DNA of 64,000 nt from Turicibacter sp. TJ11 (GTDB taxonomy: Bacteria; Bacillota_I; Bacilli_A; MOL361; Turicibacteraceae). The notes beneath the pieces were generated by a model, which saw only the letters and a list, made by a program, of their open reading frames with translations, was not told the DNA's origin and searched no databases. The stretch lies in assembly GCF_021497505.1 (NCBI RefSeq), contig NZ_CP069349.1, positions 2,445,780 through 2,509,779 on the forward strand, read 5' to 3'. Below are positions 34,020 through 42,543 of this stretch, piece by piece; position 1 is the first letter of the stretch, and each line of letters begins with the position of its first letter. The translations under genes were made by a program, and so were the position numbers.

Positions 34020-35426
34020 ATGATGTTAGAGATGATTATGCCATACGTTAAGTGGATTGGATTAGCTCTTTTTGTTATTTTTATATTATTAATTCTTTGG
34101 AAAAAGGCGCCACAAGATAAGGCCATTGTTGTGACAGGATTAAGACGTCGAGTGATTAGTGGGAGTGGAGGAATTGTTATTCCATATCTTGAACAAGTAT
34201 CAAGAATTTCACTTGAGAATATTAAAGTAGAAGTTAAAACTCATGAATCACTAGATAGTAATGGAGTACCGATTGATACAGATGGAGTTGCGATTATTAA
34301 AGTTAACTCAGATCCAAAAAGTGTTTTATTAGCAGTGGAGCAATTCAATACAGGACGTGAAAAAGAAACGATTAATGTGATTAAAGAAACTGTACAGGAT
34401 GTATTAGAAGGAAAGCTTCGCGAAATTGTTTCTAAAATGAGTATTGAAGAAATATACAAAGATCGTGAGATGTTTTCTCGTGAAGTTGAAAATGTTGCTA
34501 AAGAAGACCTTGAGCAAATGGGACTTGAAATTAAGACATTTACGATTCGTGACATCGATGATACAAAAGGTTATTTAACGGCTTTAGGAGCAAAACAAAT
34601 TGCTGAAGTTAAGAAAAATGCAGCAATTGCAGAAGCAGAGGCAGAAAGAGATCGAATGCAAAAAACATCGGAAGCAAAACGTCTTGGAACAGAAGCACAG
34701 TTAAAAGCGGAAACTCAGATTGCCCTAGCTAAAAAAGAAAAAGAATTACAAATTCAGGCCTATAAAGAAGAAGAACAAAAAGCCCAAGCTAAGGCTGATT
34801 ACGCTTATGAAGTTGAACAAAATATTGTGAAAAAGAATGTCATTGAGGCGTTAAAAAATACCGAGTTATTTGAAGAACAACGACAGACTGAAATTGCGAT
34901 GCAACAATCGATCAAACAAGAAAAAGAACTTGAAGCAACCGTTAAAAAGGTAGCAGAAGCACAAAAATATAAAGAACAACAAGAAGCTGATGCTAACCGT
35001 TATGCCATTATTAAAAATGCAGAAGCAGAAGCTGAATCGATTCGAATTAAGGGGGCAGCAGAAGCAGAAGCCACTCGTATGAAAGGTCAGGCTTTAGCGG
35101 AAGCCATGAAGGCAGAGGCAGAGGCTATGCGTGAAAAAGCAGAGGCTTATAAGCAGTATGGAGAAGCTGCTGTTGTTCAGATGATCGTTGAAAAGTTACC
35201 TGAACTTGCTAAAAATATAGCAGAACCACTAGCACAGACAGACAAAATTGTTATTATTGATAATGGAGGCGGAAATGGTGCAGCAAGAGTCACGCAAAAT
35301 GTAACTAAAATAATGTCAGAAATTCCGGAAGTGGTTGAATCATTAACAGGAATCAATCTCATTAATCTGATTTCTTCTTTTGAAGCATCCTTCCCTCAAG
35401 TAACTGAAGATGAAAGAAGTGAATAA
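34020..35426 (+). CDS. floT: Flotillin (SPFH-domain membrane scaffold)
   Basis: A 468-residue flotillin like B. subtilis YuaG/FloT. One N-terminal membrane helix (about residues 10-30), an SPFH/band-7 domain (about 45-230), then a long Ala/Glu/Lys-rich coiled coil (AEAEAERDRMQKTSEAKRLG, AEAEAESIRIKGAAEAEATR) and a conserved tail around IVEKLPELAKNIAEPLAQTDKI in part. Flotillins organise membrane microdomains and affect secretion and signalling. Start ATG 34020 after GGGGAGGAG; an upstream in-frame ATG at 33933 lacks a ribosome-binding site and lies before this site. No NfeD partner gene is adjacent, which is unusual for yuaG operons. Confidence 0.93.
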   Translation: MMLEMIMPYVKWIGLALFVIFILLILWKKAPQDKAIVVTGLRRRVISGSGGIVIPYLEQVSRISLENIKVEVKTHESLDSNGVPIDTDGVAIIKVNSDPKSVLLAVEQFNTGREKETINVIKETVQDVLEGKLREIVSKMSIEEIYKDREMFSREVENVAKEDLEQMGLEIKTFTIRDIDDTKGYLTALGAKQIAEVKKNAAIAEAEAERDRMQKTSEAKRLGTEAQLKAETQIALAKKEKELQIQAYKEEEQKAQAKADYAYEVEQNIVKKNVIEALKNTELFEEQRQTEIAMQQSIKQEKELEATVKKVAEAQKYKEQQEADANRYAIIKNAEAEAESIRIKGAAEAEATRMKGQALAEAMKAEAEAMREKAEAYKQYGEAAVVQMIVEKLPELAKNIAEPLAQTDKIVIIDNGGGNGAARVTQNVTKIMSEIPEVVESLTGINLINLISSFEASFPQVTEDERSE

Positions 35427-35446
35427 AAAGGCCAAGGGCCTTTTTA
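35425..35446 (+). terminator. Terminator after floT
   Basis: AAAAAGGCC, loop AAG, GGCCTTTTT, starting at the stop codon. Confidence 0.9.
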
Positions 35447-35573
35447 TTTTTTGACAAAGAAAGTGTTAAATTTTAAAGAATAAAATGTCGTAAAAATAGA
35501 TAATAATTCGGATTTGATCGAAATTTATGTTATACTAAAGACATAAAAATGTTATAGGTAGGGTTATGAATTT

Positions 35574-36440
35574 ATGAAATGTATGTATAAAAGGAAATTA
35601 GTTAAACTTGGAATTCCTTTAGGGGTAGTTGGTATTATTCTTTCAATGAGTTTAACTCAAAATATGACAACTTCAGCATTAAAACAAGAAGAAACTAAAG
35701 AGAAAGAGATTTATGTGGCTAAAGCAGATGAAGTCACGAATACCGTAAATGACAATCAAAGAGATGAAGAGAAAACAGAGCAAAAGCAGGAACAAGTTGA
35801 AGAAAAACATCCCATTAACTATGTTTCTAAACCTACGTTTTATCAAAATGTTATCACCGTCTCAAATCCCGACTCAATGTTAGTGCTTGTTAACAAAAAT
35901 TACGCTTTAAACGAAGATTATGAACCAAGTGATTTAGTGTTACCGAATGTTTTATCGACTGATTATAATCAAAATCAAAATATTTACTTACGTAAAGAAG
36001 CTGCCATCCATCTTGAACAGCTATTTTATGCCGCTCAAAATGAAGCGGGTTTAACATTATTAGCAAGAAGTGGTTATCGTTCCTATCAAACACAAATTTC
36101 ATTATATGATCGATACGTTTCACAAAATGGAACAGAAAAAGCAGATACATTCAGTGCAAGGGCAGGGCATAGCGAACATCAGACAGGGTTAGCTATGGAT
36201 GTAACGGCGGATAGTGTTAATAGACAATTAGTTACCGATTTTGGACTAACACCAGAAGGAATTTGGTTAAAAGAGAATGCTCATCGATTCGGCTATATTA
36301 TTCGTTATTTAGAAGGTCGTGAAGATGAAACAGGTTATCAGTATGAACCGTGGCATATTCGTTATGTTGGGGTAGAAGCTGCAACTGAAATTTATGAAAA
36401 TAATTGGATTTTGGAACAATATTTAAACAAAAAGAGCTAA
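35574..36440 (+). CDS. VanY-type D-alanyl-D-alanine carboxypeptidase (M15B)
   Basis: A 288-residue secreted or anchored peptidase that trims peptidoglycan stem peptides. N-terminal membrane/signal helix (about residues 10-30), a charged Glu/Lys linker (about 38-80), then the M15B domain: ARSGYRSYQTQISLYD, the Zn/catalytic SARAGHSEHQTGLAMDV, and EPWHIRYVG carrying the last His ligand. RBS GGTAGGG is 10 bases from the ATG. TATACT (35531-35536) is a plausible -10 box. No van genes nearby, so it is a housekeeping wall hydrolase rather than glycopeptide resistance. Confidence 0.9.
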   Translation: MKCMYKRKLVKLGIPLGVVGIILSMSLTQNMTTSALKQEETKEKEIYVAKADEVTNTVNDNQRDEEKTEQKQEQVEEKHPINYVSKPTFYQNVITVSNPDSMLVLVNKNYALNEDYEPSDLVLPNVLSTDYNQNQNIYLRKEAAIHLEQLFYAAQNEAGLTLLARSGYRSYQTQISLYDRYVSQNGTEKADTFSARAGHSEHQTGLAMDVTADSVNRQLVTDFGLTPEGIWLKENAHRFGYIIRYLEGREDETGYQYEPWHIRYVGVEAATEIYENNWILEQYLNKKS

Positions 36441-36457
36441 AAACTTTAGCTCTTTTT
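36429..36457 (+). terminator. Terminator after the vanY-like gene
   Basis: AAAAAGAGCTAAA, loop AAC, TTTAGCTCTTTTT: a 13-bp perfect stem. Confidence 0.92.
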
Positions 36458-36530
36458 GTTTTGTCATGAGTTATGAATTTAAGTTTTTTTAGTCGAGATT
36501 TCCACCCATCTAATATTTAATGAAAAAGAA

Positions 36531-36559
36531 AAAACGCCTACTTACGTAGACGTTTTTTT
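36531..36559 (-). terminator. Terminator after fba
   Basis: On the minus strand AAAACGTCTAC and GTAGGCGTTTT form an 11-bp stem with one mismatch, followed by T. Confidence 0.85.
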
Positions 36560-36570
36560 GGAACAGATAA

Positions 36571-37434
36571 TTAAGCTTTGTTAATTGATCCGAATAATTC
36601 CATTTTTTCTTTAACTGTAGCTTTGATTGCTTCGAATCCTGGGTTTAATAATTTACGAGGGTCGAATCCTTTACCTTCTAAATCTTTACCAGCTTCGATG
36701 TATTTACGAGTAGCTTCTTGGAATGCTAATTGGCATTCTGTGTTAACGTTGATTTTAGCAACACCTAAAGAGATTGCTTTTTTGATCATTTCTTCAGGAA
36801 TTCCTGTTCCACCATGTAATACTAATGGAGTGTTTCCAGTTGAAGCGTTGATTGCTTCTAAAGCATCGAATGCTAAACCAGCCCAGTTTTCTGGGTATTT
36901 ACCGTGGATATTTCCGATACCAGCAGCTAACATAGTTACTCCTAAGTCAGCGATTTGTTTACATTCAGCTGGATCAGCAACTTCACCTTTACCAACTACA
37001 CCGTCTTCTTCTCCACCGATTGATCCAACTTCAGCTTCTAAAGATAAACCTTTTTCAGCAGTTAATTTAACCATTTCAGTTGTTTTAGCGATGTTTTCTT
37101 CAATTGCATAGTGAGAACCATCAAACATGATTGAAGAGAATCCAGCCGCCATAGCGTCTAAAGCACCTTGGTAGCTTCCGTGGTCTAAGTGTAATGCAAC
37201 AGGAACAGTGATGTTTAATTCTTTCATCATTCCGTTAACCATACCTACGATTGTTTCGTAACCGCACATATATTTTGCAGCACCTTCAGAAACACCTAAG
37301 ATAACTGGTGAATTATTTTCTTGAGCAGTTAATAAGATTGCTTTAGTCCACTCTAAGTTGTTGATGTTGAATTGACCAACAGCATATTTACCTTCATAGG
37401 CTTTTTGTAACATATCTTTAGCAGAAACTAACAT
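36571..37434 (-). CDS. fba: Class II fructose-1,6-bisphosphate aldolase
   Basis: A 287-residue Zn-dependent glycolytic aldolase. Zn/catalytic region VALHLDHGSYQGALDA (His82, Asp84, His85), IMFDGSHYAIEEN, EAEVGSIGGEEDG, AAGIGNIHGKYP, the phosphate loop LVLHGGTGIPEE and VAKINVNTECQLAF. Strong codon bias as in gpmI and eno. GAGGTAAC precedes the ATG. A TATAAT box (37520-37515, minus strand) fits a vegetative promoter, with a poor -35. Monocistronic, as often in Firmicutes. Confidence 0.97.
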   Translation of the reverse strand: MLVSAKDMLQKAYEGKYAVGQFNINNLEWTKAILLTAQENNSPVILGVSEGAAKYMCGYETIVGMVNGMMKELNITVPVALHLDHGSYQGALDAMAAGFSSIMFDGSHYAIEENIAKTTEMVKLTAEKGLSLEAEVGSIGGEEDGVVGKGEVADPAECKQIADLGVTMLAAGIGNIHGKYPENWAGLAFDALEAINASTGNTPLVLHGGTGIPEEMIKKAISLGVAKINVNTECQLAFQEATRKYIEAGKDLEGKGFDPRKLLNPGFEAIKATVKEKMELFGSINKA

Positions 37435-37631
37435 GTTGTTACCTCCATTGTATTATGAAATTATCGGGTAAAGAGATTTTTAGATGACTCTTTAGTCTTC
37501 TCTTCCCCAAAGTAATTATAACGGATGTTGTAACAAAAAGAAATAAAAATGTTTCATTTTCCAGTTGACTGAATAAGGCAAAATAATACTTCCTATAATA
37601 GAGTATTTAATTCTTTTTAATAAAAGGGTTA

Positions 37632-38807
37632 TTATTTAGATATTTTTTCGTTAGTCAATTGATGCTTCATAAAAAGGCGCTCGAAGTATCGCTTCATTAA
37701 AGCCACAATTGGAACAGAGATGATCATCCCAACCGCTCCTAAATAGCTTCCCCCGACTAATATAGCGATAAAGATCCAAACAGGAGCCAATCCAACGCTA
37801 TCACCTAAAATTTTAGGCTGAATAATGTTTCCATCGATTTGTTGATAAATAATTAATAAAACACAACCTAAAATACCTAGTTTAACATTTGTAAATATTC
37901 CAAGAATTAAAGCTAGTGCTGCACCAATAATCGGCCCGATATAAGGGATAACATTGGTAATCCCAGCGATAACCCCAATCAGTAAGGCAAATGGATGGCC
38001 GATAATTAATAATAAAGTAGTGGATGCGATTCCTACAATTAAAGCATCTAGTAATTGACCTAAAATGAAATTTCCAAAGACTTCATGTAAATCTTTTAGA
38101 AAGTATTTAATTCGCTGTCTTAACTTAGAAGATAAGAGAATAATTGAGACATTATCAATGGTTTTTAAAATAGCCTCACGATCCTTTAAAAAATAAAAGG
38201 TTAAGATAATGGTAGCAACGAGATGAATGAAAAAACTTGCAACATTGGTGATCACGCCACTTCTAGAATCAAAAATGGTCGTTAGAAATTGACTGAGAAA
38301 ATTAGTAATATAAACGGCTAACCTTTGAATTTGTGTCTCACTGATATAAATAGATTCAAAATAAGGAGATATTTTTGCTAACCAATCGGTTAAAATCGTT
38401 TGAAAATTAGGTAATGCTTCTCCAATCGTCAATAAATTTTGAAAAAGTGGAGGAATTAGTAGTTTAGTTAAAAATGTAATGAATCCAAAAATCAGGATAA
38501 CAAGCGCTAGAAGGCTAATTAAGCGCGTCGTTTTATGAGATAACTTTTGATTAGTGATTTTAATCCATAAAATGTGAACGAGGCGTTCAATAAAACGCAA
38601 AGGACGGTATAAAATGTAGGCTAGAACAAAGGCGTATATAATAGGAGAAATAATCGATAAAAATGTAAATAGTATATTCTTTACAAAGAAGAAAATATCT
38701 ACTGAATGTCGAGAGACTTGATAGACGAATAACAAAATACTTCCAATGATTAACGTGATGACCCCGATATTCAAGTAATTTTTATTAAATTTAAATTTAT
38801 CGAACAT
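37632..38807 (-). CDS. AI-2E family transporter (second of two)
   Basis: A 391-residue polytopic permease, paralogous to that at 6.4 kb. Conserved C-terminal segments: GVIAGITNVIPYIGPIIGAALAL, QIDGNIIQPKILGDSVGLAPVWI (in pieces) and LGAVGMIISVPIVALMKRYF. Long N-terminal paired helices and a soluble amphipathic stretch as in the family. Start ATG 38807 after AAGGAG; a GTG at 38819 overlaps that site. It follows a truncated MATE gene by 15 bases, so it may once have been second in an operon. Substrate unknown. Confidence 0.88.
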   Translation of the reverse strand: MFDKFKFNKNYLNIGVITLIIGSILLFVYQVSRHSVDIFFFVKNILFTFLSIISPIIYAFVLAYILYRPLRFIERLVHILWIKITNQKLSHKTTRLISLLALVILIFGFITFLTKLLIPPLFQNLLTIGEALPNFQTILTDWLAKISPYFESIYISETQIQRLAVYITNFLSQFLTTIFDSRSGVITNVASFFIHLVATIILTFYFLKDREAILKTIDNVSIILLSSKLRQRIKYFLKDLHEVFGNFILGQLLDALIVGIASTTLLLIIGHPFALLIGVIAGITNVIPYIGPIIGAALALILGIFTNVKLGILGCVLLIIYQQIDGNIIQPKILGDSVGLAPVWIFIAILVGGSYLGAVGMIISVPIVALMKRYFERLFMKHQLTNEKISK

Positions 38808-38822
38808 AAATAACGCCACTCC

Positions 38823-39257
38823 TTAATTCGGATAGTGTTTAAATTCCTTTCTAATTAAAAAGATACAAATACCCGAAATGATTAGATCAGTAATAGGTTG
38901 TGCTAACCAGACACCATTTAACCCTATAAATTTAGGTAAAATTAGAAGAAGTGGAATCAGTAAAATAATTTGTCGTAAAATAACCAATCCAATCGAGAGT
39001 TTAGACTGTCCAATCGATTGAAAAAAGTTTGGACCTGTTGTCGCAAGCGCACAAAGTGGAAAGGTGAATAAATATAATTTTAATCCACTAACAGTTGAAG
39101 CTAATAAACTTTGATCAGAGTTGAAGAATTGAACCAGTGTCTCAGGAACGAGTTGAATTAAAATAAATCCAATCGTGAAAATAGTCGTTTCTGCAAGACT
39201 TCCATTAAAAGAGTAAGTATTACTATATATCTGGAAATATAATAAACAATATAACAA
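38823..39257 (-). pseudogene. MATE-family exporter, C-terminal remnant
   Basis: Only ~125 residues match the end of a MATE exporter (FTIGFILIQLVPETLVQFFN, GLKLYLFTFPLCALAT, FFQSIGQSKLSIGLVILRQI, LNGVWLAQPITDLIISG). Full MATE proteins are ~450 residues with twelve helices; here about the last four remain. No ribosome-binding site or credible start precedes the frame and the upstream ~180 bases do not continue the gene in any frame I can follow, so it is a deletion remnant. It could still be transcribed into the following AI-2E gene. Confidence 0.75.
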
Positions 39258-39380
39258 AAGTTGTATTCCTAAAGAGTTAATCGTCGAGGAATTAGGTTCA
39301 AATATTAGAAGTATTAATCGAGTGTTAAAGCAGCTACGACTTGGATTAAGGTAAAATCTAACAAGAACTAGGCACCTTTA

Positions 39381-39438
39381 TTGACAAACTAAATCTATCA
39401 GCATATACTAATCATATGAATATATGAATATCTATTCA
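39381..39438 (+). promoter_or_regulatory. Promoter and ArsR/SmtB-type operator of the Zn/Cd ATPase gene
   Basis: TTGACA (39381-39386), 17-nt spacer, TATACT (39404-39409): a near-consensus promoter. TGAATATCTATTCA (39425-39438) is a perfect 6-2-6 inverted repeat starting about ten bases after the expected start point, the form seen in ArsR/SmtB-family (CadC, CzrA) metal-repressor sites. No such repressor gene is next to it. Confidence 0.7.
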
Positions 39439-39460
39439 CATGATTTGGAGGCGAGTTCTT

Positions 39461-41656
39461 ATGGAGAATGATAAAACATTTAAGTTAGCTTTATTGGGTT
39501 TAGATTGTGCTAATTGTGCAAATAAAATTGAAGAACGGGTTAATCGTCTTTCGGATGTTGAAGAAGCAACGTTAAATTTTTCAACTAGCCGATTAACGGT
39601 TTCAATTAATGATCCACAGGTTAAATTAGAAGTCATTGAAGAAATTAAAAAGATTGTGGAACAGTTAGAACCAGATGTCACAGTCATAGAAAATAACTCA
39701 GGTGAAGTTTTGAATCAAAATCAGTGTTGTCAGGGGGATTGTTCACGACATGATGAACAACACTTACATAAACATGCATCTAGTCACGAGCATATTGTTA
39801 GAGAGCTTAAAGTCATAGAAATTTTGAAAGAACAAAAAAACTTATTACTTGGATTTGTTATTTTCTTAATTGCTGTCTTATTTCCATTACAACAACGCGT
39901 TGAGATTGTTTTGTATCTAATGAGTTACTTACTTATTGGTGGTAACGTCATCGGGGCTTTTTGGCGTCATATTAAACGTGGTGAAATATTTGATGAGAAC
40001 TTTTTGATGACAGTGGCAACTGTTGGAGCCTTTTGTATTGGAGAGTATCCAGAAGCAATTGCGGTTATGTTATTTTATGAGATTGGTGAACTTTTTCAAA
40101 GTTATGCGGTCAATCGTTCACGCCATTCCATTACAAGTTTGCTTGATATACGTGCCGATCACGCCAATTTAGTGACTGAATCTTCAGTCGAAGAAGTGAA
40201 TCCAGAAGTTGTTTCAGTTGGGGATTATATTATCATTAAACCTGGTGAACGTGTTCCATTAGATGGAGAAATCGTTGAGGGGCAATGTTATTTAGATACA
40301 TCAGCATTAACCGGGGAATCTGTTCCACGCCTTGTTTCGGTAGGAGACCCCATTTTATCGGGATGTATCAATACGAATGCTTTAGTCAAAGTGAGAGTCA
40401 CTAAAGTAGCAGGTGAATCAACAGTGGCACGTATTTTAGAATTAGTAGAGAATGCTTCGTCTAAAAAAGCACAAACTGAAAGATTTATTACAAGATTTGC
40501 ACGTGTGTATACACCGATTGTTGTGTTATTAGCCTGTTTAATTGCTATTATTCCACCGCTTGTTTTTCAAGGAAATTTCTCGACTTGGTTATATCGAGCC
40601 CTTAGCTTTTTAGTGGTTTCTTGTCCATGTGCTTTAGTGGTATCTATTCCACTTGGATTTTTTGCAGGACTGGGGGGAGCCTCTAAACAAGGGGTTTTAA
40701 TCAAAGGGGGAAATTATTTAGAGACATTAACGCATGCGGATACTGTTGTTTTTGATAAAACAGGAACGTTAACAAAAGGCGTTTTTAAAGTCATTGAAAC
40801 CCATCCAGTAAATATGACTGAAGACACATTTATTAAATTTGCGGCTTATGCTGAAAGTCAGTCTAATCATCCAATTGCCAAATCAATTGTTGAGGCTTAT
40901 GGTTATTCCATTGATGAAACAGTTATTTCAAGTTATGAAGAAGTAGCTGGTAAAGGGATTAAAGCTGTTGTTAATGAGCAACAGATTTTAATAGGAAATG
41001 CGACTTTAATGAAAGAATTCAGTCTTGAAGTGTTATCGGTTAGTGCAACGGGAACAATCATTCATATGGCTGTGGATCAAGTATATGTGGGTTATATCGT
41101 TATAGCTGATGAGATTAAAGAAACTTCAAAAGCGGCTATTTCAAAATTAAAACAACAAGGTGTTTCACAAGTTATTATGTTAACGGGTGATCAAGAAAGA
41201 ATTGCTAAACAAGTAGCAGAAGAATTAGGTGTCGATCGAGTTTATGCTGAATTGTTACCTTACCAAAAAGTTGAACATGTTGAACAGTTATTAGCTAATC
41301 AATCTAAAAATAAAAGCTTAGTATTCGTTGGAGATGGAATGAATGATGCGCCTGTCTTAGCACGTGCCGATGTTGGTGTAGCGATGGGAGCAATTGGGTC
41401 AGATGCAGCCATTGAAGCGGCGGATGTTGTTTTAATGGAAGATGATCCGATGGCATTAGTCAAAGCCATTGATCAGGCGAAACAAACGAAGTTCATTTTA
41501 TATCAAAACATTATTTTTGCTTTAGGTGTTAAAATATTAGTGATGATTTTAATTGCATTTGGATTAGCAACGATGTGGGCGGCTGTTTTTGCAGATGTCG
41601 GTGTCACTGTTTTAGCTGTGATTAATAGTACACGTGCGTTAAAATCAAAAAAATAA
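39461..41656 (+). CDS. Zn/Cd/Pb-type P1B ATPase (ZntA/CadA-like)
   Basis: A 731-residue heavy-metal exporter. Order: one HMA domain (LGLDCANCANK, Cys16/Cys19), a short Cys/His-rich metal-sensor stretch (CCQGDC, then a His-rich run, about residues 87-112), membrane helices, the actuator loop TGES, the ion-path motif SCPCAL, phosphorylation site DKTGTLTKG, SNHPIA (the HP motif) and GDGMNDAPVLARADVGVAMG. The single HMA, the His-rich insert and SCPCAL with DCANC point to divalent Zn/Cd/Pb rather than copper; the copper pump is the separate gene at 51 kb. ATG 39461 follows TTGGAGG. Confidence 0.92.
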   Translation: MENDKTFKLALLGLDCANCANKIEERVNRLSDVEEATLNFSTSRLTVSINDPQVKLEVIEEIKKIVEQLEPDVTVIENNSGEVLNQNQCCQGDCSRHDEQHLHKHASSHEHIVRELKVIEILKEQKNLLLGFVIFLIAVLFPLQQRVEIVLYLMSYLLIGGNVIGAFWRHIKRGEIFDENFLMTVATVGAFCIGEYPEAIAVMLFYEIGELFQSYAVNRSRHSITSLLDIRADHANLVTESSVEEVNPEVVSVGDYIIIKPGERVPLDGEIVEGQCYLDTSALTGESVPRLVSVGDPILSGCINTNALVKVRVTKVAGESTVARILELVENASSKKAQTERFITRFARVYTPIVVLLACLIAIIPPLVFQGNFSTWLYRALSFLVVSCPCALVVSIPLGFFAGLGGASKQGVLIKGGNYLETLTHADTVVFDKTGTLTKGVFKVIETHPVNMTEDTFIKFAAYAESQSNHPIAKSIVEAYGYSIDETVISSYEEVAGKGIKAVVNEQQILIGNATLMKEFSLEVLSVSATGTIIHMAVDQVYVGYIVIADEIKETSKAAISKLKQQGVSQVIMLTGDQERIAKQVAEELGVDRVYAELLPYQKVEHVEQLLANQSKNKSLVFVGDGMNDAPVLARADVGVAMGAIGSDAAIEAADVVLMEDDPMALVKAIDQAKQTKFILYQNIIFALGVKILVMILIAFGLATMWAAVFADVGVTVLAVINSTRALKSKK

Positions 41657-41664
41657 AAGTGATC

Positions 41665-41699
41665 AAAAGGATATCCTCATCAATGAAGATATCCTTTTT
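41665..41699 (+). terminator. Terminator after the Zn/Cd ATPase gene
   Basis: AAAAGGATATC and GATATCCTTTT form an 11-bp stem with a 12-nt loop; T run follows. Confidence 0.88.
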
Positions 41700-41782
41700 C
41701 ATTTCTTTAGAAAATCTTAAGTTTTCTTTTGGCTTTTTCTTTAGGAGTTCTTGTTATGATAAGTTCGTAAGATTCACAGCAA

Positions 41783-41811
41783 TTGGGTAAGCTTATTCTA
41801 AGTGGTATAAT
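41783..41811 (+). promoter_or_regulatory. Promoter of the two-component operon
   Basis: TTGGGT (41783-41788), 17-nt spacer and extended -10 TGGTATAAT (41803-41811). Confidence 0.65.
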
Positions 41812-41844
41812 AACAGTAAAGGACACGTTGGAAAGAGGGATTTT

Positions 41845-42543
41845 ATGAATCAATCACATATTTTAATTGTTGAAGATGAAAAAGAGATTGCACTTGCGAT
41901 TGAGGCATATTTGACGAATCAAGGTTATAAAGTGAGTCTAGCAAGTAACGGAGTTGAAGCGCTTGAACTAGTAGAATCAATCCCGATTGATTTGGCGATT
42001 GTAGATGTCATGATGCCTAAAATGGACGGAATTACATTCACGATGAAGCTTCGTGAATACTATCATTTTCCTGTCATTATGCTATCTGCTAAATCGGAAG
42101 AAGTGGATCAAATTATGGGATTAAATATGGGGGCTGATGACTATGTCACGAAACCGTTTCGACCTCTTGAACTTTTAGCTCGTGTCAATTCACAGTTACG
42201 ACGTTATAAGAAGTTTACGACTGCTACCCAAGAGGTTAATCAACATCTCATCACGATTGGGGGACTTGAGATGAATACAGAAACGAAGGAATTTACGGTC
42301 GATGAAGTACCGGTTAAATTAACCCCCATCGAATACAAGATTTTAAATTTATTAATGAAACATCCGGGACGTGTTTTTCCAACCGAGGAAATTTATGAAA
42401 GAATTTGGAATGAGACGGCTATCAATACGGATACGATTATGGTTCATATCCGTAACATTCGAGAAAAAATTGAAATTGATCCGAAAAAACCAAAATATTT
42501 AAAGGTGGTGTGGGGCGTTGGCTACAAAATTGAAAAACAGTAA
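41845..42543 (+). CDS. OmpR/PhoB-family response regulator
   Basis: A 232-residue response regulator. Receiver domain (about residues 5-118) with acidic pocket VEDEKE, phospho-acceptor Asp in AIVDVMMPKMDG, and conserved Thr/Lys in YVTKPF; winged-helix DNA-binding domain at the C-terminus (LTPIEYKILNLLMKHPGRVF ... HIRNIREKIE). Looks like the VanR/YycF-like subgroup. The histidine kinase gene overlaps its 3' end by 26 bases, so the two are translationally coupled. Target genes unknown. Confidence 0.94.
   Translation: MNQSHILIVEDEKEIALAIEAYLTNQGYKVSLASNGVEALELVESIPIDLAIVDVMMPKMDGITFTMKLREYYHFPVIMLSAKSEEVDQIMGLNMGADDYVTKPFRPLELLARVNSQLRRYKKFTTATQEVNQHLITIGGLEMNTETKEFTVDEVPVKLTPIEYKILNLLMKHPGRVFPTEEIYERIWNETAINTDTIMVHIRNIREKIEIDPKKPKYLKVVWGVGYKIEKQ

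Noticed and set aside
35574-36440. Glycopeptide-resistance VanY with the later two-component system as VanRS
   Set aside because: No vanH/A/X genes; the regulator pair is 6 kb away and the carboxypeptidase has its own promoter and terminator.
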